The notes below the pieces were generated by a model. The model made no database searches. It had not been told where the DNA came from and saw only the letters and a list, made by a program, of their open reading frames with translations. DNA of 64,000 bases from positions 62,001-126,000 of the forward strand of contig NZ_JACVOY010000002.1 in NCBI RefSeq assembly GCF_018882185.1. The letters are read 5' to 3'. The translations under genes and the position numbers were made by a program. The DNA comes from Polynucleobacter sp. AP-Latsch-80-C2. Lineage in GTDB: Bacteria; Pseudomonadota; Gammaproteobacteria; Burkholderiales; Burkholderiaceae. Every line of letters begins with the position of its first letter. The stretch's first letter is position 1. Positions 46,686 to 57,420 of this stretch are shown here, one piece after another.

Positions 46686-47606
46686 TTATTTTTCCCGCCC
46701 AAAAAGTCCAGCAGGACGAATCAATAAAACAATTGCCATGATCACAAAAATCACAACGCCTGATGCTTCTGGGTAGAACACTTTTGTCAGACCTTCAATC
46801 AATCCCAAAGCCAGGCCAGTCAAAATGGCGCCCATGATGGAGCCCATGCCGCCAATCACCACCACAGCAAAAACAACAATGATGAGGTTTGAACCCATCA
46901 GAGGATTAACTTGAAAAATTGGGGCGGCTAATACACCTGCAAAACCGGCAAGTCCTACGCCATAGGCATAGGCCAAAGAAATCATCAGCGGCACATTAAT
47001 ACCGAACGCTTGCAATAGTTTTGGGTTCTCGGTTCCGGCACGTAAATAAGCGCCTAATTTAGTTCTTTCAATCACATACCAGGTGGAGAAACAAACTGTC
47101 AGAGAGATAAAGACAACCCAAATTCGGTACTTGGGCAAAATGATGCCAATGGACTCTAAAGGGATTGCGCCTTGCAATATCTCTGGGGCTGGATAGCTCT
47201 CACCAGAGATGCCATACCAATGGCGGAACATGCCTTCAATAATTAGCGCTAGACCGAATGTCAGCAATAGGCCGTATAAATGGTCAAGGTGGTACAAGCG
47301 GCGCAACATCGTACGCTCAAGAATCAGTCCGAAGCCAGCCATCACCAGCGGCACCACAATTAATGCAAACCAATAATTAATGGATAGTTCTGGAAAGCCT
47401 AACCATTGACTGATTTGCGTTAGACCAATCCAGGCAATAAAAGCACCCATGGTGTACTGAGCACCGTGGGCAAAATTAATGATGTTGAGAAGGCCAAAAA
47501 TAATGGCCAATCCCAAACTCAATATGGCATAAAACGAGCCATTAATAAGCCCCACCAAGAGCTGGGCTACCAGCCCTTGAGGGGTAATTCCGAGAAGTTC
47601 AAACAT
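46686..47606 (-). CDS. livH: ABC transporter permease, LivH family
   Basis: Partner permease of the same importer, 306 residues. The motif LLNIINFAHGAQYTMGAFIAW and the coupling loop LRAGTENPKLLQAFGINV are typical of LivH. It lies 18 bases downstream of the substrate-binding protein gene and two bases before livM. Confidence 0.93.
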   Translation of the reverse strand: MFELLGITPQGLVAQLLVGLINGSFYAILSLGLAIIFGLLNIINFAHGAQYTMGAFIAWIGLTQISQWLGFPELSINYWFALIVVPLVMAGFGLILERTMLRRLYHLDHLYGLLLTFGLALIIEGMFRHWYGISGESYPAPEILQGAIPLESIGIILPKYRIWVVFISLTVCFSTWYVIERTKLGAYLRAGTENPKLLQAFGINVPLMISLAYAYGVGLAGFAGVLAAPIFQVNPLMGSNLIIVVFAVVVIGGMGSIMGAILTGLALGLIEGLTKVFYPEASGVVIFVIMAIVLLIRPAGLFGREK

Positions 47607-47624
47607 TCTTGATTTCTAAGTTGC

Positions 47625-48845
47625 TTACTTGTTAACTAATTTGCACTTCGATTGTGAAAGTGGCAACGTAGCTTCTGCTGCCGGAATCACTGCGCGAACA
47701 TAGTAGTAGTCCCATGGGCTCTTAGAGTCTTCAGGCTTCTTGACTTCAAGTAAATACATGTCGTGCTCAAATTTACCGTCAGCACGGATCTTGCCTTTAA
47801 ACAAACCATCATCAATGTTGGTTGATTTAAGAGCCTTCATAACAGCCTGAGTATCATCAGTGCCGGCTTTCTGAACTGCATTTAAGTAAGCAAGAACGGA
47901 TGAGTAAACGCCTGCCTGGACCATTGTTGGCATACGCTTGTGTTGCAAGATAAAGCGCTTAGAGAATGCGCGTGTTTTGTCATCTTTATCCCAATAGAAG
48001 CCCTCTGTGAGGAACATACCTTGTGCAGCAGGTAGACCCAAAGAGTGCACATCGGAGATAAACATTAACAAAGGAACAACGGTTTGCTTTTTGTTAATAC
48101 CAAATTCAGAAGCCTGTTTAACAGTATTGATGGTGTCTTGACCCGCATTTGCTAGGGCCACCACATCAGCGCCACTAGCCTGAGCCTTTAACAAGTAGGA
48201 GGAAAAATCGCTATTTGGGAAAGGGTGCTTACTGGTTCCCAAAACCTTACCGCCATTGGCATTTACAACCGCTGTCGCATCTTTCTCAAGAGCTGCGCCA
48301 AAAGCATAGTCAGCGGTAATGAAGTACCAATTCTTCTTGCCCTGCTTTACAACTGCCTTACCAGTGCCGTTTGAGAGCGCATAAGTGTCATAGGCCCAAT
48401 GAACGTTATTGGCAGTACATTTTTCATTGGTAATGGGTAATGAGCCAGCGCCTGAAACCAAAGTAATTTTGTTTTTTTGCTCTGCTACTTCCATTACAGC
48501 CAAGGCCACGTTAGTAGAAACCAACTCCACGATGACATCGACGCCATCTTTGTCGTACCACTCGCGAGCCTTATTGGCCGCAATGTCTGCTTTGTTTTGG
48601 TGGTCAGCACTTACAAGCTCAATCTTCTTGCCGAGCACGGTACCATCTTTAGAAAAGTCAGCGATTGCCATCTTTGCAGCAATCACTGCTCCAGGGCCCG
48701 CTAAATCTGAATAGGTTGAAGACAAATCAGTCAACACACCAATCTTAACCGTGTCATTGCTGACCTTTGACGCTTGCGCAAATGCTGGGTTTGAACCAAA
48801 AATGGTTGCCGCAACCAGACATGCGGTTATTTGCTTTAACTTCAT
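47625..48845 (-). CDS. ABC transporter periplasmic substrate-binding protein
   Basis: 406 residues with a cleavable signal peptide (about 1-23, ending NPAFA-QA). The mature part is a type I periplasmic binding fold starting VKIGVLTDLSSTYSDLAGPG, as in the urea/amide/branched-chain amino acid binding proteins. LivK proteins for leucine are usually about 345-370 residues; the longer form here resembles amide- or urea-type binders, so the ligand is open. It lies between livF and livH, so all five importer parts are encoded together. Confidence 0.9.
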   Translation of the reverse strand: MKLKQITACLVAATIFGSNPAFAQASKVSNDTVKIGVLTDLSSTYSDLAGPGAVIAAKMAIADFSKDGTVLGKKIELVSADHQNKADIAANKAREWYDKDGVDVIVELVSTNVALAVMEVAEQKNKITLVSGAGSLPITNEKCTANNVHWAYDTYALSNGTGKAVVKQGKKNWYFITADYAFGAALEKDATAVVNANGGKVLGTSKHPFPNSDFSSYLLKAQASGADVVALANAGQDTINTVKQASEFGINKKQTVVPLLMFISDVHSLGLPAAQGMFLTEGFYWDKDDKTRAFSKRFILQHKRMPTMVQAGVYSSVLAYLNAVQKAGTDDTQAVMKALKSTNIDDGLFKGKIRADGKFEHDMYLLEVKKPEDSKSPWDYYYVRAVIPAAEATLPLSQSKCKLVNK

Positions 48846-48867
48846 TCCTATCTCCTATAGAAAACAA

Positions 48868-49572
48868 CTAAACACCAAGGTACTCATTTAATAGAGCCGC
48901 CTTTTCAGTCAACTCATTTTGATTTACTACCTCAACCACATTGCCGTGCTCAACCACATAATGACGATCAGCCAGGGGCGCTGCAAAGCGGAAATTCTGC
49001 TCAACCAGCACAATCGTGAAGCCCTTATTGCGCAGGCTAGTAACAACCTCCCCTAGTTTTTGCACAATGACGGGCGCCAAGCCTTCAGTGATTTCATCGA
49101 GCAAAAGTAGTTTTGCGCCTGTTCTCAAAATCCGAGCCATGGCCAACATTTGTTGCTCGCCGCCAGACAATCGAGTGCCCGGGCTGTTGCGTCTTTCGTA
49201 GAGATTGGGAAACATCTCATAGATTTCATCTAGGCCCATGCCGCCTGGAGCAATCTCAGGCAAAAGTAATAAATTTTCCTCCGTACTAAGGCTGGCAAAG
49301 ATGCCCCGCTCTTCTGGGCAAAAGCCTACGCCAAGTCGGGCAATCTTATATGTTGGCATGGAGATTGTTTGAGTGCCGTACACCTCAACCGAGCCAGTCC
49401 TTTTGCTAGTTAACCCCAAAATCGTTTTGAGGATGGTGCTACGTCCGGCGCCATTTCTACCAAGCAAGGTGACAACCTCACCATCACGAACAGCAAAATT
49501 GACACCGTGCAGAATGTGGGACTCGCCATACCAAGACTCTAGGTTTTTAACCTCTAGCGCCAAGTTGCTCAT
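48868..49572 (-). CDS. livF: ABC transporter ATP-binding protein, LivF family
   Basis: One of two ATPases of the importer, 234 residues. The ABC signature LSGGEQQMLAMARIL, Walker B LLLLDEITEGLAP and the switch His (LVEQN region) are present. The Walker A reads GRNGAGRST, with R44 where lysine is usual. The start overlaps the livG stop by four bases. Confidence 0.93.
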   Translation of the reverse strand: MSNLALEVKNLESWYGESHILHGVNFAVRDGEVVTLLGRNGAGRSTILKTILGLTSKRTGSVEVYGTQTISMPTYKIARLGVGFCPEERGIFASLSTEENLLLLPEIAPGGMGLDEIYEMFPNLYERRNSPGTRLSGGEQQMLAMARILRTGAKLLLLDEITEGLAPVIVQKLGEVVTSLRNKGFTIVLVEQNFRFAAPLADRHYVVEHGNVVEVVNQNELTEKAALLNEYLGV

Positions 49573-50330
49573 AAAGTCTCGCTCCCATGGCTTCCCATAT
49601 AGGCCTCGACCACCAATGGGTTGTTGGAAACCTCGTGGTATGAGCCCTCAGCCAACACTGAGCCGCGCTGTAATACCGTAATACGATCCGCAATTGAAGA
49701 TACAACCTTCATATTGTGCTCAACCATCAAAATCGTGCGGCCTTTGGCCACGCGATCAATCAATTCAGTCACACGTTCCACATCCTCGTGGCCCATACCC
49801 TGAGTTGGCTCATCCAACAACATCAGTTCAGGCTCCATGGCCAAGGTAGTTGCAATTTCAAGCGCTCGCTTACGGCCATAAGCCAAATTAAGCGTTTCTT
49901 CATTAGCAAAGCCTTCAAGACCAACCTCGTGCAACAACTCTAGAGCGCGCTCATTGAGAACATTAAGTGAGTCGCCAGATTTCCAAAAGTGGAATTCGGT
50001 GCCAAGCCCTTGCTGCAGAGCAACACGAACATTTTCTAAGACTGTTAAATGGGGAAAAACCGCCGAAATCTGAAAAGATCGAATAACCCCGCGACGGGCA
50101 ATTTGTGCGGGCGCTTCTTTTGTGATGTCCAATCCATTAAACAAAATTTGCCCGCTACTAGGCTCTAAAAATTTTGTCAGCAAATTAAAGCAGGTGGTCT
50201 TGCCAGCCCCATTGGGGCCAATCAAGGCATGTATGGTTCCCCTGGTGACATCTAAGTTGACGTCACTTACCGCAGAAAATCCCTTGAAAGATTTTCCTAA
50301 TCCAATTGTTTTTAATATTGTTTCTTGCAA
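49569..50330 (-). CDS. livG: ABC transporter ATP-binding protein, LivG family
   Basis: The second ATPase of the importer, 253 residues from TTG at 50330 (preceded by an AGAGGG ribosome site). A GTG at 50366 would add 12 residues and is the alternative. Walker A is the normal GPNGAGKTTCFNLLT, Walker B is ELMLLDEPTQGMGH, and LivG-specific RSFQISAVFPHLTVLENV follows the Q-loop. It is the first gene of the transport operon. The signature helix is degenerate, LAYGRKRALEIATTL, as is common in LivG. Confidence 0.93.
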   Translation of the reverse strand: MQETILKTIGLGKSFKGFSAVSDVNLDVTRGTIHALIGPNGAGKTTCFNLLTKFLEPSSGQILFNGLDITKEAPAQIARRGVIRSFQISAVFPHLTVLENVRVALQQGLGTEFHFWKSGDSLNVLNERALELLHEVGLEGFANEETLNLAYGRKRALEIATTLAMEPELMLLDEPTQGMGHEDVERVTELIDRVAKGRTILMVEHNMKVVSSIADRITVLQRGSVLAEGSYHEVSNNPLVVEAYMGSHGSETL

Positions 50331-50431
50331 TCTCGTACCCTCTACCCCTTCTTTGGGGCAAGACACCGAGGATACCGCAAGATGGTCTTGCTTTATATAG
50401 CGATAACCCTAAATTTAAAGGGGATGAAGAC

Positions 50432-50656
50432 CTATGAGGATTGGTTTGTTTTTATAAACTGCTGAATAGCAGCTTGTGCAACGGGATCCAAAACATCCAC
50501 CGGCATGCGTTGGGCGCCTTGAATAATCATGAGTGCATACGGTTTTGCGAGCGCGGTTGCCTGGGCACAAAGGCGTAACTCCTCACCTTCTGCAGGTGAC
50601 TGAGCGCGCCAATAATTTATAGCCGCCTCAAGCTCTTGAATGGTTACGTAAAGCAT
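50432..50656 (-). CDS. DUF3717-type small protein
   Basis: 74 residues. The pattern VTIQELEAAINYWRAQSP, then LRLCAQATALAKPYALMII, resembles DUF3717, a small helical family found mostly in Burkholderiales whose function I do not know. No signal peptide or membrane helix is seen. It lies 15 bases downstream of the SET-domain gene and may be cotranscribed with it. Confidence 0.75.
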   Translation of the reverse strand: MLYVTIQELEAAINYWRAQSPAEGEELRLCAQATALAKPYALMIIQGAQRMPVDVLDPVAQAAIQQFIKTNQSS

Positions 50657-50671
50657 TGCGAGCTGTTCAGA

Positions 50672-51166
50672 TTATTTATCGTCGAGCGCGAGCATGGTGC
50701 CACGACATTTCTTGGCACCACAGCGACACTCATAATCTTTTTTCATTTGCTTGGTAATCCGACCCTCAATATCTAACGAGTAGTCGTAAAACAATTCTTC
50801 ACCCACTTTTAACGCGCGCTTGGCGTAAATAAATACGCGCGGCTCACCATTAATCTTGTTTTCCTTTGTTTCGCAGCTTGGTTTGCAGGAGTGGTTAATC
50901 CAACGAGCGGCGTTGCCGCCATATTTCGCATCAATAACGCGACCATCATCTAAGGAAAAGTAAAAGGTGTGATTTGGATCTTTTGGATCGTGTGGGTGGC
51001 GCTTCTCCGCCAGCTTCCAACTAATTCGCTCGCCTTTATATTCAATAATGGCTTGGCCTTTTTTGATGGGCTTGACAACAAATACCCCCTTGCCATGAAT
51101 TGGCGAGGTTTTAACAACAATAGAGGATCGATCCACTTTAGGTGGTTTTAGTTTTTTAGATTTCAT
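50672..51166 (-). CDS. SET-domain lysine methyltransferase
   Basis: 164 residues, a complete SET domain. It starts with VVKTSPIHGKGVFV (residue ~17), continues with the SAM/knot motif N91-HSCKPSC and the catalytic Y127-D-Y129, and ends in a post-SET cysteine cluster (C147, C149, C154 in YECRCGAKKCRGT) that with C98 could bind zinc. Such proteins methylate lysines, in eukaryotes on histones; the bacterial target is unknown. It starts three bases after gyrB ends and is probably cotranscribed with it. Confidence 0.9.
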   Translation of the reverse strand: MKSKKLKPPKVDRSSIVVKTSPIHGKGVFVVKPIKKGQAIIEYKGERISWKLAEKRHPHDPKDPNHTFYFSLDDGRVIDAKYGGNAARWINHSCKPSCETKENKINGEPRVFIYAKRALKVGEELFYDYSLDIEGRITKQMKKDYECRCGAKKCRGTMLALDDK

Positions 51167-51169
51167 AAC

Positions 51170-53674
<2,505 letters not shown>

Positions 53675-53679
53675 CTAAA

Positions 53680-54795
53680 TTAAATACGCATTGGCATCAC
53701 AACATACTTAAAGTTCTCTGAGCCAGGCAGAGTAATTACAGCACTGCTGTTTGCATCACCCAAACTAATTTGAATCTTTTCATTCTTTAGGTTTGATAAA
53801 ACATCAAGTAGATAACTTACGTTAAAACCAATTTCTACCGCATCACCACCATATTCAACTTCAATCTCTTCTTGTGCCTCTTCTTGCTCAGCGTTGGTGG
53901 ATTGAACTGTAATGCGATTTGGTGATAAAGAAAAACGTACGCCCTTAAATTTATCGGTGGTCAAAATCGCAGCGCGCTGAAGAGCGGCTTGCAAAACATC
54001 ACGGCCGACAACTAAAGAGTTCTTTTGACCTTTTGGAATCACTCTTTGGAAATCTGGAAATTTACCTTCAACCAATTTTGAAATTAGCTCGATATCACCA
54101 AAAGTAAATTTCACTTGGTTTGCGGTTAAGCTAATTTCCAACATCTCATCCGAGTCCTCAAGAAGGTGTTGACACTCTAAAATTGTTTTACGAGGAATAA
54201 TGATTTCCTGTCTTTGACCAGATCCTGATGGAGCTTCTGTTAGCTCAACACGAGAATAGGCAAGACGATGCCCATCAGTAGCAACTGCAACCACCTCTTT
54301 ACCTTCAACAACAAGCAACATACCGTTTAAGTAATAACGAATATCTTGCTGTGCCATTGAAAAGTGAACTTGACTAATCAACTGACGAAAACTTTTTTGC
54401 GACATCTTCCAGGCGGCAGTAACCTCGCCAACGCTTTGTATCACTGGAAATTCTGTTGCAGATAAGGTTTGTAAAGAGAAACGGCTTTTGCCGCTCTGAA
54501 CAACCATACGGTTGTCTTTTAAATTCAATGCAACAGGACCTTCAGGTAGGGCCCTCAAAATATCTAGTAGTTTGCGTGCTGCAACTGTTGTTGTTACATC
54601 TTCAGAGCCAACGCCAAAGTTTGCGTTGGTTGTAATTTGGATTTCAATATCTGTGGAGATAAAAGAAACTTTCTCACCATTCTTTTTAAATAAAAGATTA
54701 GCCAAAATAGGCAACGTATGTCGACGTTCAACAATGCCACTAACAACCTGAAGGGGTTTTAGTAGGTTATCGCGAGAAGTGTTAACTAGTTGCAT
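53680..54795 (-). CDS. dnaN: DNA polymerase III sliding clamp (beta subunit)
   Basis: Processivity clamp, 371 residues in three repeated domains. The N-terminus MQLVNTSRDNLLKPLQVVSGIVE and the C-terminal VVMPMRI are characteristic. It lies downstream of dnaA across the 264-base proposed origin and is followed directly by gyrB. Confidence 0.98.
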   Translation of the reverse strand: MQLVNTSRDNLLKPLQVVSGIVERRHTLPILANLLFKKNGEKVSFISTDIEIQITTNANFGVGSEDVTTTVAARKLLDILRALPEGPVALNLKDNRMVVQSGKSRFSLQTLSATEFPVIQSVGEVTAAWKMSQKSFRQLISQVHFSMAQQDIRYYLNGMLLVVEGKEVVAVATDGHRLAYSRVELTEAPSGSGQRQEIIIPRKTILECQHLLEDSDEMLEISLTANQVKFTFGDIELISKLVEGKFPDFQRVIPKGQKNSLVVGRDVLQAALQRAAILTTDKFKGVRFSLSPNRITVQSTNAEQEEAQEEIEVEYGGDAVEIGFNVSYLLDVLSNLKNEKIQISLGDANSSAVITLPGSENFKYVVMPMRI

Positions 54796-55059
54796 TGCTT
54801 TTAAATCCTTGTATATATCTTATTAGTAGTAGTAATAAGGCGCTAAATTTCGGTGGATAAGTCAAAAACCTTATATAAAACAACAGACTAAAGACAAAAA
54901 AACCTGTGGAAAACCTTTGTATAAACACTGAATAAAATGGGGATAACTTTTATTCAACACCCTATTTTTGCATGAAGCGTGAGCTTTCCACAATTTATCC
55001 ACACACAATCCCCAAACTTATCCCTAGGGTTGTCCACAACCTTATCCACAGACCAAAAA
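54796..55059. other. oriC: Probable chromosomal replication origin (oriC)
   Basis: The dnaN-dnaA spacer. From the dnaN side: an AT-rich stretch (54800-54823); five triplets TAG TAG TAG TAA TAA (54824-54838), matching the DnaA-trio pattern; a GC cluster GGCGC (54839-54843); then DnaA boxes. Perfect boxes TTATCCACA lie at 54995-55003 and 55042-55050. One-mismatch boxes lie at 54852-54860, 54905-54913, 54938-54946 and 55030-55038. The order trio, GC cluster, box is that of the basal unwinding unit described for other bacteria. Confidence 0.85.
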
Positions 55060-56487
55060 CTAAGCCTTTAAGGTTTGCTCAATCACATGGATTTCATGGT
55101 TGAGCTGACTATCGTGTGAGCGCTCCTCTGTAATCTTTCGAACGGCATGTAAAACCGTTGTGTGATCGCGCCCACCAAACAGTTCCCCGATCTCAGGAAG
55201 GCTTTTTTGAGTCAACTCTTTTGCCATAAACATCGCTATTTGGCGTGGCCGCGCTATATTGGCAGGACGCTTTTTAGAGTACATATCTGCCACCTTAATG
55301 CTGTAGAAGTCTGCCACTGATTTTTGGATATTCTCTACGGAAATTTGGCGGTTTTGGATTGATAGGAGGTCTTTGAGGGCCGTTCTGGCAACCTCAATAG
55401 TGACCTCTCTGCCATGAAAGCGTACAAAGGCCAGAATCTTGCGTAAGGCCCCTTCTAATTCGCGCACGTTAGAGCGCAGGTGCTTGGCAACAAAAAACGC
55501 CACATCCTCGCTCATCGGAATGCCTTCGCTAATAGCTTTTTTCATCAAAATAGCCACCCGCATTTCAAGCTCTGGCGGCTCAATTGCTACGGTGAGGCCA
55601 GAGTCAAAGCGGGAAATGAGGCGATCATCAATGCCGGCCATCTCTTTCGGGTAAGTATCACTTGTAATAATGACCTGTGACTTATTGCTTAAAAGGGCTT
55701 CAAAGGCGTAAAAGAATTCTTCTTGAGTGCGAGATTTACCACTAAAAAACTGAATGTCGTCTATTAGCAAAAGATCTAAGGAGTGGTAATAACGCTTAAA
55801 TCGATCGAAAGCCTTTTGTTGATATGCACGCACCACATCAGATACATATTGCTCAGCGTGGATGTAACGAATTCTGGCGTTTGGCTTCTCTTTTAAAAGA
55901 TGATTGCCGATAGCGTGGATTAAGTGCGTTTTACCTAGCCCAACACCCCCATACAAGAACATGGGGTTATACGAGGTGCCTGGGTTATGTGCAACCTGAA
56001 TAGAGGCAGCGCGGGCCAGTTGATTGGCTTTTCCGGTAACAAAAGTCTCGAACGTGAGGTTGGGATTGAGTTTTGAGTGATCTTCAATTTCAAAAGATTG
56101 CTCCTCAACCAAAATGACTGACTCGGTTTCAAGGGGTTCATTGGGCTCAACCACCACTAACTCAACCGTCGGGCTTGGTTTGGCGCTTGAGGCGCCACCC
56201 TCTACATCTAGTACAAAATTGACATTAATTGGGAGACCAAAATACTGAGAGGCAAGCTCTTGGAAGCGATCCGCAAACGTTTTTTTAATCCAATCTAACT
56301 TAAAGCGGTTAGGAGCGCCTATTGTTAGTGAGTGACCACTCTCTTCATAAGACATGAAGGATAGAGGCTGTATCCAGGTTTTAAATTGTTGTGGCGATAG
56401 TTCGCGGGATAGGGCGCCAATGGCGCTATCCCAAAAACCCAGGGGGCTAATTGAATTCAAGGCGGGGGGATTTTGTAAGTTGCTCAT
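55060..56487 (-). CDS. dnaA: Chromosomal replication initiator DnaA
   Basis: 475 residues from the ATG at 56487. A TTG 15 codons upstream lies inside a DnaA box and is unlikely to be used. Domain I covers about 15-90, a variable linker about 95-140, and AAA+ domain III has Walker [10 protein letters not shown] (180-188) and Walker [14 protein letters not shown]. Domain IV carries the DnaA-box-binding signature [15 protein letters not shown]. DnaA boxes flank the gene on both sides, consistent with self-regulation. Confidence 0.98.
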   Translation of the reverse strand: MSNLQNPPALNSISPLGFWDSAIGALSRELSPQQFKTWIQPLSFMSYEESGHSLTIGAPNRFKLDWIKKTFADRFQELASQYFGLPINVNFVLDVEGGASSAKPSPTVELVVVEPNEPLETESVILVEEQSFEIEDHSKLNPNLTFETFVTGKANQLARAASIQVAHNPGTSYNPMFLYGGVGLGKTHLIHAIGNHLLKEKPNARIRYIHAEQYVSDVVRAYQQKAFDRFKRYYHSLDLLLIDDIQFFSGKSRTQEEFFYAFEALLSNKSQVIITSDTYPKEMAGIDDRLISRFDSGLTVAIEPPELEMRVAILMKKAISEGIPMSEDVAFFVAKHLRSNVRELEGALRKILAFVRFHGREVTIEVARTALKDLLSIQNRQISVENIQKSVADFYSIKVADMYSKKRPANIARPRQIAMFMAKELTQKSLPEIGELFGGRDHTTVLHAVRKITEERSHDSQLNHEIHVIEQTLKA

Positions 56488-56522
56488 ATTTTTGGAGGAT
56501 CCATTGTAGCGATGCCACAAAG

Positions 56523-56573
56523 TTATCCACAAGCTTAAAAATCGTGGAAAAGCTGTGGATAACTTGTGTATAA
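56523..56573. promoter_or_regulatory. DnaA-box cluster between dnaA and rpmH
   Basis: Two perfect boxes, TTATCCACA (56523-56531) and TGTGGATAA (56554-56562), plus TGTGTATAA (56565-56573), which fits TGTGNATAA. They lie 36-86 bases upstream of the dnaA start. They may control dnaA transcription or form the second half of a bipartite origin. Confidence 0.75.
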
Positions 56574-56709
56574 GGAGAAAAATACCTTTTAAATTAAGGA
56601 TTTAAGGAAAAATCACACAAAAATAGAGAAAAACACCTACATATTCGTTAGGATAGGTTGACCTTTTGCTCCGCAACAAGGAAAATACTTGGTTTTCCCG
56701 GGATCTATC
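56574..56709 (+). promoter_or_regulatory. AT-rich region and rpmH leader
   Basis: 56576-56640 is strongly AT-rich, next to the DnaA boxes, and could be an unwinding element. On the plus strand a -35-like TTGACC lies at 56658-56663, with a poor -10 candidate around 56681-56687 after a 17-base spacer. This would serve rpmH-rnpA-yidD-yidC. Confidence 0.4.
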
Positions 56710-56844
56710 ATGAAAAGAACATACCAACCCTCAGTAACACGTCGTAAACGCACCCACGGTTTTCGTATTCGTATGAAAACAAAAAGTGGACGCGCAGTTT
56801 TAAATGCTCGTCGCGCAAAAGGCCGCAAACGTCTGGCCGTTTAA
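56710..56844 (+). CDS. rpmH: Large-subunit ribosomal protein bL34
   Basis: 44 residues, very basic: [18 protein letters not shown] at the start and [13 protein letters not shown] at the end, as in all bacterial L34. It is the first gene of the plus-strand rpmH-rnpA-yidD-yidC-mnmE string, divergent from dnaA. Confidence 0.98.
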
Positions 56845-56852
56845 TTTAGACA

Positions 56853-57170
56853 TTGAACAGCGCAAGGATTTCTGAATTACTAAAAACACGCCCCAAGACA
56901 AGTTTGTATTGGGGTATGTATTTGGCTTTGGCCGAAGAAGGTAAAAAGCCAGATCTGGGAGTAGCAGTTGCCAAGAAGTTGGCCAAGCGAGCAGTTGATC
57001 GAAATCGCTTAAAGCGAATGATTCGTCAGCTGGTTTGGACGGCTCAAGCTACAACGCTAAATCGCGATGTGGTGGTGAAGCTGAAAAAACCTATCGGGCG
57101 CGAAACCCGCGGCAGACTCAGAAAAAAAGAAAAAGATCTTTTGCGCCAACAAATGACCGAGTTGATTTAA
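56853..57170 (+). CDS. rnpA: Ribonuclease P protein component
   Basis: Protein cofactor of RNase P for tRNA 5' maturation, 105 residues. The RNR signature is present as AKKLAKRAVDRNRLKRMIR, and the preceding region LGVAVAKK is typical. Only a TTG (56853) can start the frame, because an in-frame TAG lies two codons upstream; the N-terminus is shorter than in many homologues and lacks the usual leading basic segment. The start is eight bases after rpmH. Confidence 0.93.
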   Translation: MNSARISELLKTRPKTSLYWGMYLALAEEGKKPDLGVAVAKKLAKRAVDRNRLKRMIRQLVWTAQATTLNRDVVVKLKKPIGRETRGRLRKKEKDLLRQQMTELI

Positions 57171-57171
57171 A

Positions 57172-57405
57172 GTGCGCCTTTTAAATGCGTCAGCAATCAA
57201 GCTGGTCAAACTCTATCAATTGGTTTTAAGTCCTTATTTAGGTGTGCATTGCAAGTACGTACCTAGCTGCTCTCAATACGCTTGTGACTGCTTTACGCAT
57301 TTTGGTTTTATAAAAGGCCTTGGCCTTAGTGCTTGGCGTGTGTTGCGCTGTAACCCCCTGTCACACGGCGGTTATGATCCTGCGGTAAAACAAACATCTC
57401 ATTAA
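57172..57405 (+). CDS. yidD: Membrane protein insertion efficiency factor YidD
   Basis: 77 residues starting at GTG one base after rnpA. Family motifs YQLVLSPYLG, CKYVPSCSQYACDCFTHFG and WRVLRCNPLSHGGYDP are complete, including the three conserved cysteines. It assists membrane protein insertion by YidC, the next gene. Confidence 0.96.
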   Translation: MRLLNASAIKLVKLYQLVLSPYLGVHCKYVPSCSQYACDCFTHFGFIKGLGLSAWRVLRCNPLSHGGYDPAVKQTSH

Positions 57406-57420
57406 TTTAAGTGAACACAA

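Noticed and set aside
56488..56532. Longer dnaA start at a TTG 15 codons upstream
   Set aside because: It falls within a perfect DnaA box and adds an unconserved peptide; the ATG at 56487 gives the normal domain I.
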